Assembly (NCBI GenBank): GCA_958407465.1
Contig: CATYIV010000059.1
Coordinates: forward strand, 1 to 5,386
Reading direction: 5' to 3'
Source: an uncultured Collinsella sp.
GTDB lineage: Bacteria; Actinomycetota; Coriobacteriia; Coriobacteriales; Coriobacteriaceae
DNA: 5,386 nucleotides
In this document: in pieces, positions 1 through 5,386 of the stretch
Numbering within the stretch: position 1 is the first letter of the stretch
Layout: every line of letters begins with the position of its first letter
Notes under the pieces: generated by a model
What the model saw: only the letters and a program-made list of their open reading frames with translations
Databases searched by the model: none
Told to the model about the DNA's origin: nothing
Translations under genes and position numbers: made by a program

Positions 1-5
1 GATTT

Positions 6-20
6 GGGGGCAAAGCCCCT
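6..20. other. Small G/C hairpin downstream of thrB
   Basis: A stem of five G:C pairs plus one wobble (6-11 with 15-20) closes on an AAA loop. It lies about 30 bases past the thrB stop. Read on the minus strand it is followed by AAATC and not by a run of U, so it is a poor intrinsic terminator. The window ends here, so whether thrB is followed by another gene of the operon cannot be seen. The rest of positions 1-50 shows no gene. Confidence 0.3.
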
Positions 21-50
21 GGCCTCCCCGGCGGGTATGCGGGACGGCGA

Positions 51-932
51 CTACAGGTATTCGATCTGGGCGCCTTCCGTGTCGCACGTGAGGATATGCG
101 TCTCACACTTGGGGAACTGCTCGCGCAGTTTGACCTGCAGGAATTTTGCCACGATGGTGTCGTCGGTCACAGCCATAAGGGTCGAGCCCGAACCGCTGAT
201 CCAGATGGTCTTGGCGCCGCCGTTAAGGCAGGTGTCGCGCACGGCGTTGTAGTCGGGAATCAGACGGCGACGATAGGGTTCCTGGATGCGGTCGTCATTG
301 GCGGCGGCAATCAGGTCGAGGTCACCAGTCTCCAAGCCGCGCGTCATACCGGCGATACGGCCCATCTGCCACACGGCGGTGGAGAGCGGAATCTCCTGCG
401 GCACGACCTTGCGCGCCTCGCTCGTGTGTACCTCGTAGGGTGGAATCACGGTAATAAAACGCAGGCGATCGCTCACCTCGTAGCGCAGGCACTGGGGGAG
501 CGAATCGGTCGGCGTAAAGGAGCAGACGGCGCCGCCCAGGATGGCGGGGGCGACGTTATCGGGATGGCCCTCGACTTCGGTGGCAATGCGAACAAGCTCG
601 GCGCGGTCGACGGTGTGGCCTGTCAGTGCGGCGGCGGCCATAATGCCGGCGACGACGCAGGTGGAGCTGGAGCCTAGGCCGCGGGCGACGGGCACATCGG
701 TTTGAATGTCGATGGCAACGGGAAAAGCCGGCTCGCCCCATGCGGCCAGTGCATCGACAAAGCTGACGTAGACCAGGTTGTCCTCGTTTTGGAACTCTTC
801 GGGGCAGCCCGTGATGGCGAGTTTATCGGCGCGCTCAAAGGTAAAGTGCGAGTAGAGGCTGACGGCCATGCCGAGGGTGTCGTAGCCGATGCCTAGGTTT
901 GCGCTTGTTGCTGGGACGGTGATCTTGATCAT
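51..932 (-). CDS. thrB: Homoserine kinase (GHMP kinase family)
   Basis: Cytoplasmic enzyme that phosphorylates L-homoserine with ATP to O-phosphohomoserine, the substrate of threonine synthase. The 293-residue protein has the GHMP kinase signatures in order. The N-terminal PATSANLGIGYDTLG lies at residues 7-21. The phosphate-binding loop PVARGLGSSS is at 81-90. The conserved EGHPDNVAPA is at 121-130, and the C-terminal glycine motif SGSGSTLMAV is at 246-255. The N-terminal motif usually reads NLGPGFD and the C-terminal one usually GxGP; here they are NLGIGYD and GSGS, conservative changes that leave the fold plausible. Length is slightly below the roughly 300-310 residues usual for the family. 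The start is supported by AGGAGA five bases upstream (938-943). It lies 202 bases downstream of thrC on the same strand, so co-transcription is likely but is interrupted by a terminator-like hairpin and an inverted-repeat element. I found no convincing promoter of its own. Confidence 0.96.
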   Translation of the reverse strand: MIKITVPATSANLGIGYDTLGMAVSLYSHFTFERADKLAITGCPEEFQNEDNLVYVSFVDALAAWGEPAFPVAIDIQTDVPVARGLGSSSTCVVAGIMAAAALTGHTVDRAELVRIATEVEGHPDNVAPAILGGAVCSFTPTDSLPQCLRYEVSDRLRFITVIPPYEVHTSEARKVVPQEIPLSTAVWQMGRIAGMTRGLETGDLDLIAAANDDRIQEPYRRRLIPDYNAVRDTCLNGGAKTIWISGSGSTLMAVTDDTIVAKFLQVKLREQFPKCETHILTCDTEGAQIEYL

Positions 933-947
933 GGGAATCTCCTGGGC

Positions 948-1053
948 GGTCTGCCTGTTTAGTTCGCTGCTCGGGCAGTCCTGGCTCGCTCGGAAAGCAC
1001 ATTAAGTGCTTTCCGGCTCGTGCGGAACTCGCGACGAACTAAACAGGCAGACC
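948..1053. repeat. 106-base inverted-repeat element with nested hairpin, between thrC and thrB
   Basis: The arms GGTCTGCCTGTTTAGTTCG (948-966) and its exact reverse complement (1035-1053) form a perfect 19-bp inverted repeat around 68 bases. Inside lies a second perfect hairpin: CGGAAAGCAC (991-1000) pairs with GTGCTTTCCG (1006-1015) around the loop ATTAA. Two copies of GGCTCG (983-988 and 1015-1020) flank the inner stem. There is no transposase gene and I see no clear target-site duplication at the borders. The layout suits a MITE-like or REP-like dispersed element, or a large structured RNA in the thrC-thrB transcript. The symmetry is certain; the mobile-element reading is inference. Confidence 0.85.
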
Positions 1054-1090
1054 TGCATGTCAGTTCGTCATCATCCCGGTGGGTATCTGA

Positions 1091-1121
1091 TGAAAGAAAG
1101 TGCGCCGGCTTTCGCCGGCGC
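1091..1121 (-). terminator. Probable intrinsic terminator after thrC
   Basis: Read on the minus strand, GCGCCGGC, a GAAA loop and GCCGGCGC form a perfect 8-bp stem (1102-1121) starting 13 bases after the thrC stop. It is followed by ACTTTCTTTC. The stem is strong, but the U-tract is interrupted by C, so termination may be partial and allow read-through into thrB. The GAAA tetraloop would stabilise the RNA hairpin. Confidence 0.6.
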
Positions 1122-1134
1122 CTTATAAGGGGTT

Positions 1135-2652
1135 TTAGTTGGAAACCATCTTTTTTGCCGCAGACTCGACGTAGCTCGCCATCTCATCGACGTCGCAGAC
1201 GTCTTCGAAGCGGACGGGCTTGGACTCGAGCTCAGCGAGCTGTGCCGGGGCGACCGTATCGGTGGCCTGCTCGAGCACGCGCATGGCCTCAAAGTCGTTC
1301 TCGGGCACGTCGAGGCCCAGGGCGTCGCAGCAGGCGCGCGGGAACTTGTAGGGGCTGGCGGTCGAAAGCAGCACACGGGCCTTGGCGCCCTCGGCGGGGG
1401 CGACCTTGTCAAAGACGTGATAGCCGCAAGCGGTGTGCGGGTCGATCACGTAGCCGTTCGCGTCCCAGCAGCTCTTGATGGCAGCGCGGACCTCGTCTTC
1501 GCTTGCCCAACCGCAGCCAAAGACGCTCTGAATCTTTGCCAGCAGGTCGGCGGGAACCTCGTAGCGACCAGTTTGTGCCAGCTGCTCCATAAGGCCGGCA
1601 ACAAGCTCGCAGTCGCCATCGGACAGGAAGTACAGCATGCGCTCCAGGTTGGAGCTGATGAGGATGTCCATCGACGGCGAGATGGTTGTGAAGAACGGAC
1701 GGTTGCGGTCGTAGACGCCGGTGGTCAGGAAGTCAGCCAGCACGTTGTTCTTGTCGCTTGCGACGATGAGCTTGGCGACGGGCAGGCCCATGCGCTTGGC
1801 ATAGTAGCCGGCCAGGATATCGCCAAAGTTGCCGGTCGGTACGCAGAACTCCACGGCGTCGCCGGCCTCGATAGCGCCTGCGCGCAGCAGCTGCGCATAG
1901 GCGGCAAAGTAGTAGACGACCTGCGGTACCAGACGGCCGACGTTGATGGAGTTGGCGCTCGAAAGCACCGTGCCGGCGGCCTCTAGACGTTCGGCAAGCT
2001 CCTTATCGGCAAAGATGCGCTTGACGGCACTCTGGGCATCGTCGAAGTTGCCGCGGATGCCGCAGACGGCGACGTTATCGCCCTCCTGAGTGGACATCTG
2101 CAGATTTTGCACGCGGCTGACTTTGCCCTCGGGATAAAAGACGGTGATGCCCGTGCCCGGGGCGTCGGCAAAGCCGGCGAGTGCTGCCTTGCCTGTGTCG
2201 CCCGATGTGGCGGTGACGATCATGATGCGCTCGGCGCCACCGTCCTTGGCGGAGGTGCGGGCCATCAGGCGGGGGAGCATCTGCAGGGCGACGTCCTTGA
2301 AGGCGCTCGTGGGGCCGCCAAAGAGCTCCATCACATAGGTCTGAGGGGCGTCAGCGCCCGGCGCAGCGTCGAGTTTGACGAGCGGTGTAACCTCTTCATT
2401 CGCAAACGTACCGCGGTAAGCCTCATTCACACAGGCTGAAATTTCTTCGTCCGTGTAATCGTTCAGTAACATTCCCAACACATTTTGAGCGATTTCAAAG
2501 TACGATTTATGTGCAAGCGAGCTGATATCGACCTGCTGGGTGCCAAGCTCGTCCGAGACAAACAAACCCCCGTCGGGAGCTATGCCGGTGCGGATTGCCA
2601 CCTTACTTGAGCATGATAAAGTGCGTCCTCGTGTACTATGATAAGTTCCCAT
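1135..2652 (-). CDS. thrC: Threonine synthase (PLP-dependent)
   Basis: Converts O-phosphohomoserine and water to L-threonine and phosphate, the last step of threonine synthesis, in the cytoplasm. The 505-residue protein begins with the N-terminal region typical of long-form threonine synthases (TLSCSSKVAIRTGIAPDGGLF, residues 11-31). It then shows GGPTSAFKD at 112-120 with the PLP lysine at K119, ATSGDTG at 148-154 and the cofactor-phosphate loop PTGNFGDI at 272-279. Its length is close to that of yeast-type enzymes (about 510). An in-frame ATG 15 codons upstream (2697) lacks a ribosome binding site. The start at 2652 has GAGGAG nine bases ahead and is preferred. It is divergent from lysC across 103 bases and is followed on the same strand by thrB. 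Codons for about residues 44-87 are noticeably AT-richer than the rest: the block 2461-2520 is 23/60 G+C by my count. Confidence 0.96.
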   Translation of the reverse strand: MGTYHSTRGRTLSCSSKVAIRTGIAPDGGLFVSDELGTQQVDISSLAHKSYFEIAQNVLGMLLNDYTDEEISACVNEAYRGTFANEEVTPLVKLDAAPGADAPQTYVMELFGGPTSAFKDVALQMLPRLMARTSAKDGGAERIMIVTATSGDTGKAALAGFADAPGTGITVFYPEGKVSRVQNLQMSTQEGDNVAVCGIRGNFDDAQSAVKRIFADKELAERLEAAGTVLSSANSINVGRLVPQVVYYFAAYAQLLRAGAIEAGDAVEFCVPTGNFGDILAGYYAKRMGLPVAKLIVASDKNNVLADFLTTGVYDRNRPFFTTISPSMDILISSNLERMLYFLSDGDCELVAGLMEQLAQTGRYEVPADLLAKIQSVFGCGWASEDEVRAAIKSCWDANGYVIDPHTACGYHVFDKVAPAEGAKARVLLSTASPYKFPRACCDALGLDVPENDFEAMRVLEQATDTVAPAQLAELESKPVRFEDVCDVDEMASYVESAAKKMVSN

Positions 2653-2661
2653 ATAACAGTG

Positions 2662-2667
2662 CTCCTC
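2662..2667 (-). promoter_or_regulatory. thrC ribosome binding site that fixes its start
   Basis: On the minus strand GAGGAG lies nine bases before the ATG at 2652. The alternative ATG at 2697 has no purine-rich match upstream, so this site decides for the 505-residue product. Confidence 0.8.
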
Positions 2668-2688
2668 GGATACCTTGGTCCCAATCGG

Positions 2689-2704
2689 TGAACCCATGGT
2701 ATCA
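2689..2704. promoter_or_regulatory. Imperfect palindrome overlapping candidate -10 sites (operator candidate)
   Basis: TGAACCCATGGTATCA is symmetric at 12 of 16 positions (outer TGA/TCA, core CCATGG). It overlaps the tentative -10 hexamers for both directions, so a bound regulator could affect both thrC and lysC. A short palindrome can arise by chance and no regulator family is recognised. Confidence 0.25.
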
Positions 2705-2710
2705 GAGCAC

Positions 2711-2725
2711 GCAAAACAGGTTTGC
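2711..2725. promoter_or_regulatory. 15-base palindrome upstream of lysC (operator candidate)
   Basis: GCAAAACAGGTTTGC is symmetric about its central A, with one mismatched pair (six of seven pairs match). It lies 30 bases ahead of the lysC ATG and just upstream of its ribosome binding site. Size and position suit a dimeric repressor site. It is AT-richer than its surroundings. The regulator is unknown. Confidence 0.35.
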
Positions 2726-2755
2726 AGAGGCTTTTAGAAAGGTAACCTCCACGCC

Positions 2756-4144
2756 ATGATAAAAATTGCCAAATTTGGCGGCTCGTCGGTCGCCGACGCC
2801 GAACACTTCAAGAAGATCAAGGCCATCGTCGATGCCGATCCGGCCCGCCGTTTTGTGGTGGTTTCCGCCTGCGGTCGCCGCTTTAAGGGCGACACCAAGG
2901 TGACCGACCTGCTCTACCTGGTTAACGCTCACGTTAAGTATCATGTGTCGTGTGAGGAGCTGCTCGAGGACATTGGCCAGCGCTACTTTGATATTGCTGA
3001 CGAGCTGGAGCTCACCTATCCCATCCGCGAAGAGTTTGCGGCCTTTGCCGAGCGTGCTCGCTCCGGTGGCTACTCTACTGAGGAGCTCGTAAGCCGCGGC
3101 GAGTACTTCACCGCTCGCCTGATGGCCGAGTACCTGGGTCTGCCGTTCCTGGACGCCGCGACGGTTGTGGCGTTCCATCACGACGGTACGCTCAGCATGA
3201 ACCGCACCTCCGAGCTGGTGCAGGAGTACGGCCAGCAGGGCGGCTTTGTTATGCCCGGTTTCTACGGCGCGACGCGTGAGGGCCAGATCAAGCTGCTTGA
3301 TCGTGGCGGTGGCGATATTTCGGGCTCGATTCTGGCCAAGTGCCTTGGCGCCGATCTGTACGAGAACTGGACCGACGTTTCGGGCTTCTATTCTGCCGAT
3401 CCGCGTATTGTTCCCGAGGCTCAGCCCATTGCGCGCGTTACCTACGAGGAGCTGCGCGAGCTTTCGTACATGGGCGCAAGCGTCCTACACGAGGAGGCCG
3501 TGTTCCCCGTGCGCGAGGCAGGCATTCCGCTGGTCATCAAGAACACCAATGCGCCGCAGGACCCCGGCACCATCATTAGCGAGACGGCTGACGAGGGCGA
3601 GGCGGAGCCCATCATTACCGGCGTGACCGGCAAACGCGGCTTTGTCGCCATCAATGTGGCCCGCGACCGCACCAAGCCCCGTGTCGGCTTTATGCGCCGC
3701 GCGCTTTCGGTCTTCGAGCGCTATGACGTTTCCGTTGAGCACATGCCCACCGGTGTCGACCGCTTTGGCGCCGTGGTGCAGGAGCAGGACGTTCACGATT
3801 CGCTGTACTCGCTTGTGAGCGACATTCAGCAGGAGGTCGAGCCGCTCGAGATCGAGGTTGTCGAGGGCTTGGCGCTCATCGCTACCGTCGGTCGTAACCT
3901 GCGCGGCCGCGCGGGTATCTCGGGCCACCTGTTTGGCATGCTTGGCCAGGCCGGCGTGAGCGTGCGCATGATTTCGCAGAGCTGCGACGAGATCAACATC
4001 ATTATCGGTGTTGAGGAGAAAGACTTCGACCTGGCGATTCAGACCATTTACCGTGCCTTCTCCGACGAGAACGGCATTGTGAAGGTCTCCGACTTGGAGG
4101 CTCCCACGCCGGTCGATCCCACCCTGGCTGCGCTCAAAAAGTAG
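2756..4144 (+). CDS. lysC: Aspartate kinase (monofunctional, two ACT domains)
   Basis: Phosphorylates L-aspartate with ATP to 4-aspartyl phosphate, the committed step to lysine, threonine and methionine, in the cytoplasm. The 462-residue protein starts with the kinase signature KFGGSS (residues 6-11), followed by SRGE at 113-116. The nucleotide-binding segment LDRGGGDISGS is at 181-191, followed by LYENWTDVSGFYSADPR (201-217). This segment resembles the Bacillus YclM/ThrD class. The kinase domain runs to about 285. Two ACT regulatory domains follow, about 290-365 and 370-440, the second with SQSCDEINIIIGV (407-419). ACT domains in this family bind lysine and/or threonine for feedback inhibition; which ligand applies here cannot be told from sequence. 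The usual loop is GRGGSD, here DRGGGD. It has no fused homoserine dehydrogenase. The gene could equally be named thrD or yclM. Asd follows downstream but after a terminator. Confidence 0.95.
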   Translation: MIKIAKFGGSSVADAEHFKKIKAIVDADPARRFVVVSACGRRFKGDTKVTDLLYLVNAHVKYHVSCEELLEDIGQRYFDIADELELTYPIREEFAAFAERARSGGYSTEELVSRGEYFTARLMAEYLGLPFLDAATVVAFHHDGTLSMNRTSELVQEYGQQGGFVMPGFYGATREGQIKLLDRGGGDISGSILAKCLGADLYENWTDVSGFYSADPRIVPEAQPIARVTYEELRELSYMGASVLHEEAVFPVREAGIPLVIKNTNAPQDPGTIISETADEGEAEPIITGVTGKRGFVAINVARDRTKPRVGFMRRALSVFERYDVSVEHMPTGVDRFGAVVQEQDVHDSLYSLVSDIQQEVEPLEIEVVEGLALIATVGRNLRGRAGISGHLFGMLGQAGVSVRMISQSCDEINIIIGVEEKDFDLAIQTIYRAFSDENGIVKVSDLEAPTPVDPTLAALKK

Positions 4145-4154
4145 CGACTGCTCG

Positions 4155-4187
4155 GTAGATTTTTTGGATCATGTCTCATAAATCTAC
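4155..4187. repeat. 33-base palindrome downstream of lysC
   Basis: GTAGATTT (4155-4162) and AAATCTAC (4180-4187) are exact reverse complements. Between them, partial symmetry continues around a central CATG-containing core (4164-4178). It begins 11 bases after the lysC stop. No U-tract follows the right arm, so it is not a standard terminator. It may be a protein-binding site, a dispersed intergenic palindrome, or an mRNA 3'-end stabiliser. Confidence 0.7.
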
Positions 4188-4196
4188 GGCGGGGCG

Positions 4197-4217
4197 TTTC
4201 GTTTCGGTTTCGTTTCG
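4197..4217. repeat. TTTCG short tandem repeat
   Basis: Four TTTCG units occur in 21 bases, two pairs separated by one G. A fifth TTTCG appears in the loop of the following terminator (4228-4232). The run sits between the lysC palindrome and the terminator stem. No function can be assigned. Confidence 0.6.
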
Positions 4218-4249
4218 ACGGGGCGGGTTTCGTGTCCGCCCCGTTCTTG
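4218..4249 (+). terminator. Probable intrinsic terminator of lysC
   Basis: ACGGGGCGG (4218-4226) pairs perfectly with CCGCCCCGT (4236-4244) around a nine-base loop, followed by TCTTG (4245-4249). The stem is very strong and the U-rich tail is short. It would separate lysC from asd, at least partly. An upstream CGGGGCG (4190-4196) could compete for the same right arm. Confidence 0.6.
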
Positions 4250-4269
4250 TATACACTGGCAACAATAAT
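4250..4269 (+). promoter_or_regulatory. Tentative asd promoter -10 region
   Basis: After the lysC terminator come TATACA (4250-4255) and AATAAT (4264-4269), each one or two bases from the TATAAT consensus in an otherwise GC-rich setting. No good -35 hexamer is found at normal spacing from either. The position, about 50-65 bases before the asd start, is reasonable for a promoter. Confidence 0.3.
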
Positions 4270-4308
4270 CAGCCTGCTCGGCGTGCGGGCAAAAGCCAAA
4301 ACCTTTAA

Positions 4309-4314
4309 AGGGGG
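4309..4314 (+). promoter_or_regulatory. asd ribosome binding site that fixes its start
   Basis: AGGGGG, within a longer purine run (4307-4317), lies four bases before the ATG at 4319. An in-frame ATG at 4232 would add 29 residues, but it falls inside the loop of the lysC terminator and its extension does not resemble this enzyme family. Confidence 0.75.
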
Positions 4315-4318
4315 AAGC

Positions 4319-5344
4319 ATGAAACAGTACACGGTTGCTATTTTGGGCGCGACGGGAGCCGTGGGCACCCAGATGCTCGAGTGCCTCAATGAGCAGGAGT
4401 TTCCGGTCGGTAAGCTCAAGCTGCTAGCGAGCGCACGCTCTGCGGGCAAGACCGTCGAGTTCCGCGGCGAGCAGGTTGTGATTGAGGAGGCTTGCCCCGA
4501 GGCCTTTGAGGGCTGCGATATTGTGCTCGGAGCCGCCGGCGACGATATCGCAAAGGAGCTGCTGCCCGAGGCCGTCAAGCGCGGCGCCGTTGTGGTTGAC
4601 AACAGCCACGCCTTCCGCATGGATCCCGAGGTGCCGCTGGTCGTGCCCGAGATCAATGCCGATGACATCAAGTGGCATCACGGCCTGATCGCCAACCCCA
4701 ACTGCGCGACCATCATCGGCTTGGTTCCCACGTGGCCGCTGCATCAGCTCGCCGGCGTGAAGCGCATGATCGTTTCGACGTACCAGGCGGCTTCGGGCGC
4801 TGGCGCTCCCGGTATGGCCGAGCTCGAGGCCCAGTTGGCCGCCCTGGGCCGTGGCGAAGAGATTCCCGAGCCGCGCGCTTTTGCCGCCCAGTTGGCGAGC
4901 AACCTGATTCCGCAGATCGGTGGCGTCAAGGAGGAGGGCTTTACCTCCGAGGAGATGAAGCTGCAAAACGAGGGCCGCAAGATCATGCACCTGCCCGAGC
5001 TGCGCGTGAACTGCACCTGCGTGCGCGTGCCCGTGCTGCGCTCGCACTCCGAGAGTATTACGCTCGAGTTTGAGCGCGACATCACGGTGGAAGAGGCCCG
5101 TGCCGCGCTGGCTGCCGCTCCGGGCGTGAAGCTCGTTGACGACATGAGCGCCGAGGATGCTCACGATCGCTTCCCCATGCCGATGGATACGTCCGACCAG
5201 GATCTGATCTGGGTCGGTCGCGTGCGTCGCGACATCTCGAACCCCGAGGCTGCGCGCGGCATCACCTTCTGGTGCTGCGGCGATCAAATCCGTAAGGGCG
5301 CGGCAACCAACGCCGTCCAAATCGCCAAGCTGCTCTGCGAGTAG
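4319..5344 (+). CDS. asd: Aspartate-semialdehyde dehydrogenase
   Basis: Reduces 4-aspartyl phosphate to aspartate 4-semialdehyde with NADPH, releasing phosphate, in the cytoplasm. This is the branch point between lysine/diaminopimelate and homoserine-derived amino acids. The 341-residue protein begins MKQYTVAILGATGAVG with the NADP-binding glycine motif at 10-16. The catalytic cysteine is in NPNCAT (C129). QAASGAG lies at 156-162, and the probable catalytic histidine in RVPVLRSHSES is H243. The C-terminal GDQIRKGAATNAVQIA is at 321-336. Length is normal for the Gram-positive type (about 330-350). The motif commonly DNSSAFR reads DNSHAFR (94-100), a small variation near the cofactor site. The 341-residue start is chosen because it has a good ribosome binding site and begins at the conserved first strand. 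The gene follows lysC after 174 bases holding a terminator, so it probably has its own promoter. It ends in a good terminator. Confidence 0.96.
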   Translation: MKQYTVAILGATGAVGTQMLECLNEQEFPVGKLKLLASARSAGKTVEFRGEQVVIEEACPEAFEGCDIVLGAAGDDIAKELLPEAVKRGAVVVDNSHAFRMDPEVPLVVPEINADDIKWHHGLIANPNCATIIGLVPTWPLHQLAGVKRMIVSTYQAASGAGAPGMAELEAQLAALGRGEEIPEPRAFAAQLASNLIPQIGGVKEEGFTSEEMKLQNEGRKIMHLPELRVNCTCVRVPVLRSHSESITLEFERDITVEEARAALAAAPGVKLVDDMSAEDAHDRFPMPMDTSDQDLIWVGRVRRDISNPEAARGITFWCCGDQIRKGAATNAVQIAKLLCE

Positions 5345-5354
5345 CGGTGGACCT

Positions 5355-5380
5355 GTCCGGCTGGGGCCGGGCTTAGTTTT
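5355..5380 (+). terminator. Intrinsic terminator of asd
   Basis: GTCCGGC (5355-5361) pairs with GCCGGGC (5366-5372), six Watson-Crick pairs and one G:T, around a TGGG loop. It is followed by TTAGTTTT. It starts 11 bases after the asd stop, the classic position. asd therefore likely ends its transcript here. Confidence 0.7.
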
Positions 5381-5386
5381 CAGAAC

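Larger units (their letters stand above)
2653..2755. promoter_or_regulatory. Divergent promoter region of thrC and lysC
   Basis: This 103-base gap separates the starts of two divergent genes in one pathway, so it must hold at least one promoter for each direction or promoters just inside the genes. Core hexamers are weak. On the minus strand TGATACCAT (2696-2704) resembles an extended -10 (TGn plus TACCAT). On the plus strand TATCAG (2700-2705) is a possible -10, with TTGGTC (2675-2680) at a long 19-base spacing. The lysC ribosome binding site is probably AGAAAGG (2736-2742). The region is too short for a lysine riboswitch, and no T-box is seen. Promoter presence is inferred from context; the hexamers are tentative. 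Confidence 0.45.

Noticed and set aside
96..677. 193-codon open frame antisense to thrB
   Set aside because: It has a low-complexity Gly/Ala/Val-rich translation with no domain and overlaps a clear GHMP kinase. It is a shadow frame.
1002..1058. 18-codon minus-strand frame (MQVCLFSSSRVPHEPEST) in the thrC-thrB gap, considered as a leader peptide
   Set aside because: There is no clear ribosome binding site and no run of threonine or isoleucine codons. It lies inside the inverted-repeat element, so it is not called as a gene.
2653..2697. 15-codon N-terminal extension of thrC from the ATG at 2697
   Set aside because: There is no ribosome binding site ahead of it and the added residues do not resemble the family N-terminus. 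The ATG at 2652 has GAGGAG at good spacing.
2653..2755. Lysine riboswitch or T-box leader ahead of lysC or thrC
   Set aside because: The gap is only 103 bases, too short for either full structure, and no characteristic conserved core is visible.
2702..3181. 159-codon minus-strand frame overlapping the start of lysC
   Set aside because: It lies opposite the lysC kinase signatures, has no family resemblance, and reads as a codon shadow.
4232..4318. 29-codon N-terminal extension of asd from the ATG at 4232
   Set aside because: It begins within the lysC terminator loop and lacks a ribosome binding site. The conserved protein starts at 4319.
4424..5320. 298-codon open frame antisense to asd
   Set aside because: It is an expected shadow of GC-rich codons. 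Composition is biased to Ala, Gly, Leu and His, there is no recognisable domain, and it lies wholly opposite a well-supported gene.

Overview
The window is a compact piece of a fairly GC-rich bacterial chromosome (my hand counts of 60-base blocks are mostly around 60% GC). It carries four intact genes of the aspartate family of amino-acid biosynthesis. The protein variants and GC content fit a Gram-positive gut anaerobe. My best guess is a Collinsella-like member of the Coriobacteriia, but this is inferred from overall character and not from a diagnostic marker.

Layout: two genes on the minus strand and two on the plus strand diverge from a short central control region (2653-2755). To the left, on the minus strand, are thrC (threonine synthase, 2652 down to 1135) and then thrB (homoserine kinase, 932 down to 51). 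To the right, on the plus strand, are lysC (aspartate kinase, 2756-4144) and asd (aspartate-semialdehyde dehydrogenase, 4319-5344). Together they supply four of the five steps from aspartate to threonine: LysC makes aspartyl phosphate, Asd reduces it to the semialdehyde, ThrB phosphorylates homoserine, and ThrC makes threonine. Homoserine dehydrogenase (hom) is not in the window. The first two steps also feed lysine, diaminopimelate and methionine synthesis.

The coding content is ordinary. What deserves a second look lies between the genes. (a) The 202-base thrC-thrB gap has a strong hairpin just after thrC, then a 106-base element with perfect 19-base terminal inverted repeats and a perfect 10-bp hairpin nested inside, ending five bases before the thrB ribosome binding site. 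(b) The divergent thrC/lysC region has two short imperfect palindromes that could be operators. (c) The 174-base lysC-asd gap has a 33-base palindrome, a TTTCG tandem run, a GC-rich terminator hairpin and a possible asd promoter. The first 50 bases hold only a small hairpin beyond thrB. The last 42 bases hold a good terminator for asd. I found no RNA genes, CRISPR arrays, transposase genes or riboswitches. I see no convincing new multi-gene system here.
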